Source: Clostridiales bacterium
GTDB lineage: Bacteria > Bacillota > Clostridia > Christensenellales > CAG-138
Assembly: GCA_015056105.1 (NCBI GenBank)
Contig: SVGX01000018.1
Coordinates: 1 to 34,299 of the forward strand
Reading direction: 5' to 3'
Length of the DNA stretch: 34,299 nt
The notes under the pieces are model-generated. The model was given only the letters and a program-made list of their open reading frames with translations, was not told the DNA's origin and searched no databases. The position numbers and the translations under genes were made by a program. This document shows positions 30,945-34,299 of this stretch, piece by piece; positions within the stretch are counted from its first letter, which is position 1, and each line of letters starts with the position of its first letter.

Positions 30945-31826
30945 TTATGCTCTTTCGCCCAAAAGGTCCCGCAGCAGTGCTTCGTATTCCGCGCCGAAGA
31001 CGCTGCCCTTTTTCCATACGGCGTTGAATTCATGGGCAACATCAAAGCCGGGCAGGATGATCTCCTTGAGGGCGCCTGTTTTTAGCTTTTCCTCGCCTAC
31101 CGCCCTGTAAAGCACGCTGATGCCCATGCCGTCAAGCAGCATCCTGAGGATTAGGTGTGGGCTTGAAAAGGTGTGGATGCGGGAAAAATTGCCAAGGGAA
31201 TAGTTGTTTTCCCAAAGAAACCGCTCGAAGATCTCCCTTGTGCCGCTGCCCTCTTCCCGAAGCAGCAGTGTTTCTTTGAACAGATCCTGCAGGCAGCGGA
31301 TATGGGCTGTGTCATGTTCGGCACCTGCAAAAATGCACATCTGTTCCCGGCGAATGAGCATGTGATCGTATTCATTTTTGTTGAAATAGCCTTCACACAG
31401 CAGGCAATCGAGCTTGCCGGCATCGATCAGCGGCAGAAGTGCCGCCGTATCCGCCACTGTGACGCTGATATCCGTATCATCGCGGCGGCTGAGGAAAGTG
31501 CTGAGCCTGTCCGGCAGAAAAAATTCGCCGATGGAAAGGGTGGCCCCAAGGTAGAAGCGCTTGCGCTTGCCGATGTGAGTGATGTCTTCCCGTATGCGGC
31601 GCGCATCGTGGGAAAGGGTCTGCGCCATGGCGCGCAGGTAGGTGCCCTCTGCCGTCAGCGACAGCTTTTTGCCGCAATATCGGAACAGCTTTACACCGTA
31701 ATGCTCCTCTAAAAACCGGATGTGCTGGGAAACGGCGGGCTGCGTCAGGCTCAGCGCTTCCGCTGCCCGGGTGAAATTCATATATTGGCAAACCGTTAAA
31801 AACGTGGTCATTCGAAGATCCAGCAT
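30945..31826 (-). CDS. LysR-family transcriptional regulator
   Basis: A 293-residue LTTR. Residues 1-60 form the winged helix-turn-helix (FLTVCQYMNFTRAAEALSLT then QPAVSQHIRFLEEHYGVKLF). Residues about 90-290 form the effector-binding domain (PF03466). ATG 31826 has GAGGTG upstream. It is divergent from the YeiH exporter gene with 105 bp between starts, the usual setup for an LTTR controlling its neighbour; CbbR/YeiE-like regulators often flank yeiH. The effector is unknown, and sulfur compounds are a guess from the neighbour only. Confidence 0.92.
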   Translation of the reverse strand: MLDLRMTTFLTVCQYMNFTRAAEALSLTQPAVSQHIRFLEEHYGVKLFRYCGKKLSLTAEGTYLRAMAQTLSHDARRIREDITHIGKRKRFYLGATLSIGEFFLPDRLSTFLSRRDDTDISVTVADTAALLPLIDAGKLDCLLCEGYFNKNEYDHMLIRREQMCIFAGAEHDTAHIRCLQDLFKETLLLREEGSGTREIFERFLWENNYSLGNFSRIHTFSSPHLILRMLLDGMGISVLYRAVGEEKLKTGALKEIILPGFDVAHEFNAVWKKGSVFGAEYEALLRDLLGERA

Positions 31827-31844
31827 AGCGCACCTCGTTGATAA

Positions 31845-31874
31845 GATGAAATTATTGTATCATAATAATTCATC
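31845..31874. promoter_or_regulatory. candidate LysR operator in the divergent promoter region
   Basis: GATGAAATTATT, 7 nt, AATAATTCATC: a near-perfect AT-rich dyad containing T-N11-A, placed upstream of the YeiH promoter at the distance expected for LTTR activation. Confidence 0.5.
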
Positions 31875-31876
31875 AT

Positions 31877-31904
31877 TTTACATTATTTTTTGCCGTGCTA
31901 TACT
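31877..31904 (+). promoter_or_regulatory. promoter of the YeiH-family gene
   Basis: TTTACA, 16-bp spacer, TATACT; the start codon lies 34 bp downstream. Confidence 0.6.
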
Positions 31905-31937
31905 GGAACTGGATCAAAATGAACGAGGTGTATGAAT

Positions 31938-32981
31938 ATGGAAAAACTGTCTTCCTTTGCGGTGAAGTGCGGCCGCATCGTGCCGGGGTTTCTGCTGGCG
32001 GCGGCCATTGCAGCGCTGGCGAAATTCCTTGAAACCCTGCTTCCCATCCATCTGATCGGTGCATCGGTGATCGCGCTTTTCATCGGCATGGGCATCAACG
32101 CGCTCAAAAAGCCCGGCGCGCTTTTGAAGGGCGGCCTCAAATTCACCTCTAAAAAGGTGCTGAAGTTTGCCATCATTCTTCTTGGTGCATCGCTTAATAT
32201 TAATACCATTTTGACCGTGGGCAAAATGAGCCTGACGGTGATGGTGTTTACGCTGCTTACTTGCTTTGGCGGCGGCTATTTTGTGGGCAAAGCCCTTGGG
32301 CTCAACTGGAAATTGTCAAACCTCATCAGCGCGGGCACCGGCATTTGCGGCGGCAGTGCCATTGCGGCCATCGCTCCCGTTATCGATGCGGACGATACGG
32401 AGATCGCCTATGCCATGAGTGCCACCTTCCTTTTTGATATGGCGATGATCGTCCTCTTCCCGCTGATGGGCAGGGCATTGGGCCTGAGCGATATGGCCTA
32501 CGGGCTTTGGGCCGGCACCGCCGTGAACGATACTTCCAGCGTGGTGGCTGCAAGCTACGCCTTCAGCGAGGCGGCGGGGGATTTTGCCACCATGGTGAAA
32601 CTTACCCGCACCCTTTCCATCATCCCCACGGTGGTCGTTTTTTCGCTGATCAGCGCAAGGCTCAAACAGAAAGAAGCGGCCGGCGCAGCGAGCGGTGAAA
32701 GGAAGAAGGTGAACATCTTCGGTCTGCTGCCCTGGTTTATTGGCGCATTCCTTGTGATGGCGGCGCTGAACAGCCTTGGCTTTATCCCGGCGGAAGCAGC
32801 TGCCCTGATGAAAGATGTGAGCAAGTTTTTGATGGTTGCAGCCCTTGCCGCCATCGGCCTTTCCACGGATTATCGGGATATGAAAAAAGCCGGCATCAAT
32901 CCCATGATCCACGGTTTCATCATCTCGGCGCTGGTGGTGGTGGTCGCCATCGGTGTGGAATGGTGCATGGGTCTTGTTTAA
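31938..32981 (+). CDS. YeiH family putative sulfate exporter
   Basis: A 347-residue membrane protein of PF03601 (Cons_hypoth698), with about ten helices. Family segments are LLPIHLIGASVIALFIGMGI (residues about 34-53), SAGTGICGGSAIAAIAPVI (about 134-152) and GLWAGTAVNDTSSVVAASYA. Homologues are annotated as sulfate/sulfite or C4-type exporters, mostly by inference. ATG 31938 is preferred because GAGGTG lies 7 nt upstream; an ATG two codons earlier is only one base from it. It is transcribed divergently from the LysR gene. Confidence 0.88.
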   Translation: MEKLSSFAVKCGRIVPGFLLAAAIAALAKFLETLLPIHLIGASVIALFIGMGINALKKPGALLKGGLKFTSKKVLKFAIILLGASLNINTILTVGKMSLTVMVFTLLTCFGGGYFVGKALGLNWKLSNLISAGTGICGGSAIAAIAPVIDADDTEIAYAMSATFLFDMAMIVLFPLMGRALGLSDMAYGLWAGTAVNDTSSVVAASYAFSEAAGDFATMVKLTRTLSIIPTVVVFSLISARLKQKEAAGAASGERKKVNIFGLLPWFIGAFLVMAALNSLGFIPAEAAALMKDVSKFLMVAALAAIGLSTDYRDMKKAGINPMIHGFIISALVVVVAIGVEWCMGLV

Positions 32982-33024
32982 ACAGACAGTTTTCATTTTT
33001 TGCGCGGAAACAGCAAGACAATGT

Positions 33025-33053
33025 TTGCATTTTTGCGCCGTATCATGGATAAT
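33025..33053 (+). promoter_or_regulatory. candidate promoter of the hypoxanthine phosphoribosyltransferase gene
   Basis: TTGCAT, 17-bp spacer, GATAAT, about 37 bp before the start codon. Confidence 0.4.
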
Positions 33054-33090
33054 AGGAAGGTAACGAATCCAATCATAAGCGAGGTATATT

Positions 33091-33645
33091 ATGCGCATCA
33101 CCAACGAACAGAACGATATCGCGTCCGTACTTGTTTCCGAAGAGGAGATCCGCGCCCGCGTTGCGGAGATCGGCGCAGCCCTTACCGAAGAATATCAGGA
33201 TAAAATGCCCCTTGTGGTCTGCGTGCTCAAGGGCGCTTCCTTCTTTTATACCGATCTTTGCCGTGCCATGAAGTGCCACCTGTTCATGGATTTCATCGCC
33301 GTGTCAAGCTACGGCGCGGAAGCCAGATCCTCCGGTGTGGTGCGCATCATCAAGGATCTTGATACCAGCATCACCGGCCGCCATGTGATCATCGTGGAAG
33401 ATATTATCGACAGCGGCCTGACCCTCAAGCACCTGACGGAGCTGCTTTCCTCCCGCAAACCCCTTTCCATCAAGACCGTCAGCCTGCTTGACAAACAGGC
33501 ACGCCACGATCCCGAGCTTGCGGCGGATGTGACCGGCTTCAATATTCCGGATGAATTTGTGGTGGGCTACGGCCTTGACTATGCGAGCTTCTACCGCAAC
33601 CTGCCCTATATCGGCGTGCTTAAGCGGGAAGCCTACGAAAACTGA
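33091..33645 (+). CDS. hpt: hypoxanthine phosphoribosyltransferase
   Basis: A 184-residue cytosolic enzyme of the type I PRTase fold (PF00156). The PRPP-binding motif is VIIVEDIIDSGLTL (about residues 97-110), with VCVLKGASFFYTDLCRAM (47-64) as loop I and SSYGAEARSSGVV as the flexible lid. DEFVVGYGLDYASFYRNLPYIGVLK near the C-terminus is the purine-binding signature of HPRT. It converts hypoxanthine and guanine to IMP and GMP, so it can reuse bases released by the nucleoside hydrolases and phosphorylase. ATG 33091 follows GAGG. It appears monocistronic, with a terminator after it. Confidence 0.95.
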   Translation: MRITNEQNDIASVLVSEEEIRARVAEIGAALTEEYQDKMPLVVCVLKGASFFYTDLCRAMKCHLFMDFIAVSSYGAEARSSGVVRIIKDLDTSITGRHVIIVEDIIDSGLTLKHLTELLSSRKPLSIKTVSLLDKQARHDPELAADVTGFNIPDEFVVGYGLDYASFYRNLPYIGVLKREAYEN

Positions 33646-33657
33646 GCAATCCCTTCC

Positions 33658-33692
33658 ATCGCTGTGAGCGAAAACGCCCACAGCGATTTTTA
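33658..33692 (+). terminator. terminator after hpt
   Basis: ATCGCTGTG-A-GCG, loop AAAA, CGC-C-CACAGCGAT, then TTTTATTTTT. Confidence 0.85.
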
Positions 33693-33704
33693 TTTTTGCA
33701 AAAG

Positions 33705-33731
33705 TGAAACAAAACCGCCCCTCTATCCGTC
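33705..33731 (+). promoter_or_regulatory. candidate ECF-type promoter of the sigma factor gene
   Basis: TGAAAC, 17-bp spacer, CGTC, matching the -35 AAC and -10 CGT pattern used by SigW/SigX/SigM-type factors. It lies 28 bp before the sigma gene start and suggests autoregulation. Confidence 0.5.
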
Positions 33732-33758
33732 TTATGGGCAGAAAGGAGTGATCCTTCC

Positions 33759-34277
33759 ATGGAAGAAACAAAGTTGCTGCAGCAATTCAACATGATCCGC
33801 GGCGGGGATATGAAGGCCTTTGCCGCGGTGTATGAAGCGTACAAGCGGCCGGTGTATACGCTGCTTTTGCAAATGCTGCCCCCATCCGCGGCGGAGGATG
33901 TGATGCAGGATGTGTTTTTATCCATCCTTCGCATGCCCCCGAAGGCGGAGATCAAAAACCCGAAGGCGTGGCTTTACCGCGTTGCCCGCAACCGGGCGGT
34001 GGACGCCCTTCGAAAGCGGCAAAGCCTGCCCCTTTCAGAGGAGCTGCCCGCGGCGGGCATCCCCTTTGAGCAGGATACGGCAGATCGGCTGGATCTTGCC
34101 CGGGCCATGGAAACCTTATCGGCAGAGGAACGCGCGCTCCTTTCGCTGCGCTTTACCGCCATGCTCACCCTGAGGGAAACGGCGGAAGTAATGGAATTAT
34201 CCCTGCCAACGGCCTTTCGGCGGCAGCACAAAGCCCTCTGCACCCTGCGTGAAATACTGAATGGAGGAACAGAATGA
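33759..34277 (+). CDS. ECF-type RNA polymerase sigma factor
   Basis: A 172-residue sigma-70 family protein with only regions 2 and 4. Region 2 (residues about 9-75) includes the 2.2 core AAEDVMQDVFLSIL and NPKAWLYRVARNRAVDALRK. Region 4 (about 110-165) includes LSAEERALLSLRF and a helix-turn-helix TLRETAEVMELSLPTAFRRQ. It would redirect RNA polymerase to stress or envelope genes. ATG 33759 has AAAGGAG 12 nt upstream. A following gene, probably its anti-sigma partner by usual gene order, overlaps its 3' end. Confidence 0.9.
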   Translation: MEETKLLQQFNMIRGGDMKAFAAVYEAYKRPVYTLLLQMLPPSAAEDVMQDVFLSILRMPPKAEIKNPKAWLYRVARNRAVDALRKRQSLPLSEELPAAGIPFEQDTADRLDLARAMETLSAEERALLSLRFTAMLTLRETAEVMELSLPTAFRRQHKALCTLREILNGGTE

Positions 34278-34299
34278 AAAGCTTCTGATACTGTTTTTG
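34261..34299 (+). CDS. start of a gene overlapping the sigma factor 3' end (partial)
   Basis: ATG 34261 opens thirteen codons (MEEQNEKLLILFL) to the window end. The ATG that overlaps the sigma stop (34274) closes after four codons, so it is not the start. Position suggests an anti-sigma factor, but too little is visible to say. Confidence 0.35.
   Translation, partial: MEEQNEKLLILFL

Overview
The window reads as a chromosomal segment of a Gram-positive, GC-rich Bacillota, most likely a gut-type Clostridia. This rests on strong AAGGAGG-type ribosome binding sites, lipobox lipoproteins, sigma-A promoters (TTGACA-N17-TATAAT type), compact T-tailed hairpin terminators, and families typical of that group (Pit plus DUF47, BMP/PnrA nucleoside importer, CNNM/CorC, AI-2E permease, YeiH). 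No outer-membrane genes, phage structural genes, transposase or CRISPR array were seen. Genus cannot be fixed from the sequence alone.

Layout. 1-2163: 5' end of a HAD phosphatase (minus strand), then a phosphate transporter and its DUF47 partner. 2220-4645: a minus-strand operon of DUF308 membrane protein, a lipobox-anchored barnase-type ribonuclease, a barstar fused to DUF1653, and a polytopic membrane protein, behind a good promoter. 4546-5142: repeat-rich gap, then a radical SAM gene. 6043-12958: nucleoside uptake operon (lipoprotein, duplicated ATPase, two permeases) ending in two nucleoside hydrolases. 12975-15640: an AT-rich islet with an ADP-ribosyltransferase-like hypothetical gene, an AlbA_2/HATPase gene and several perfect inverted repeats. 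15641-20659: MATE pump, nucleoside phosphorylase, ribokinase, flavodoxin-fold reductase and zinc dehydrogenase. 20671-25123: ABC exporter and CNNM/CorC protein separated and flanked by dispersed repeats. 25123-27879: tRNA-Thr(GGT), acetyltransferase, AI-2E-type permease and uridine kinase. 28125-30940: argG-argH. 30945-34299: LysR regulator divergent from a YeiH exporter, hypoxanthine phosphoribosyltransferase, and an ECF sigma factor with a probable self-promoter.

Together, much of the window handles RNA-derived nucleosides: a surface ribonuclease, nucleoside importer, two hydrolases, a phosphorylase, ribokinase, uridine kinase and HPRT, plus phosphate uptake. The barnase/barstar-DUF1653 operon is the most unusual unit. 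The AT-rich islet with its 22-bp near-contiguous palindrome is the most likely recent acquisition.
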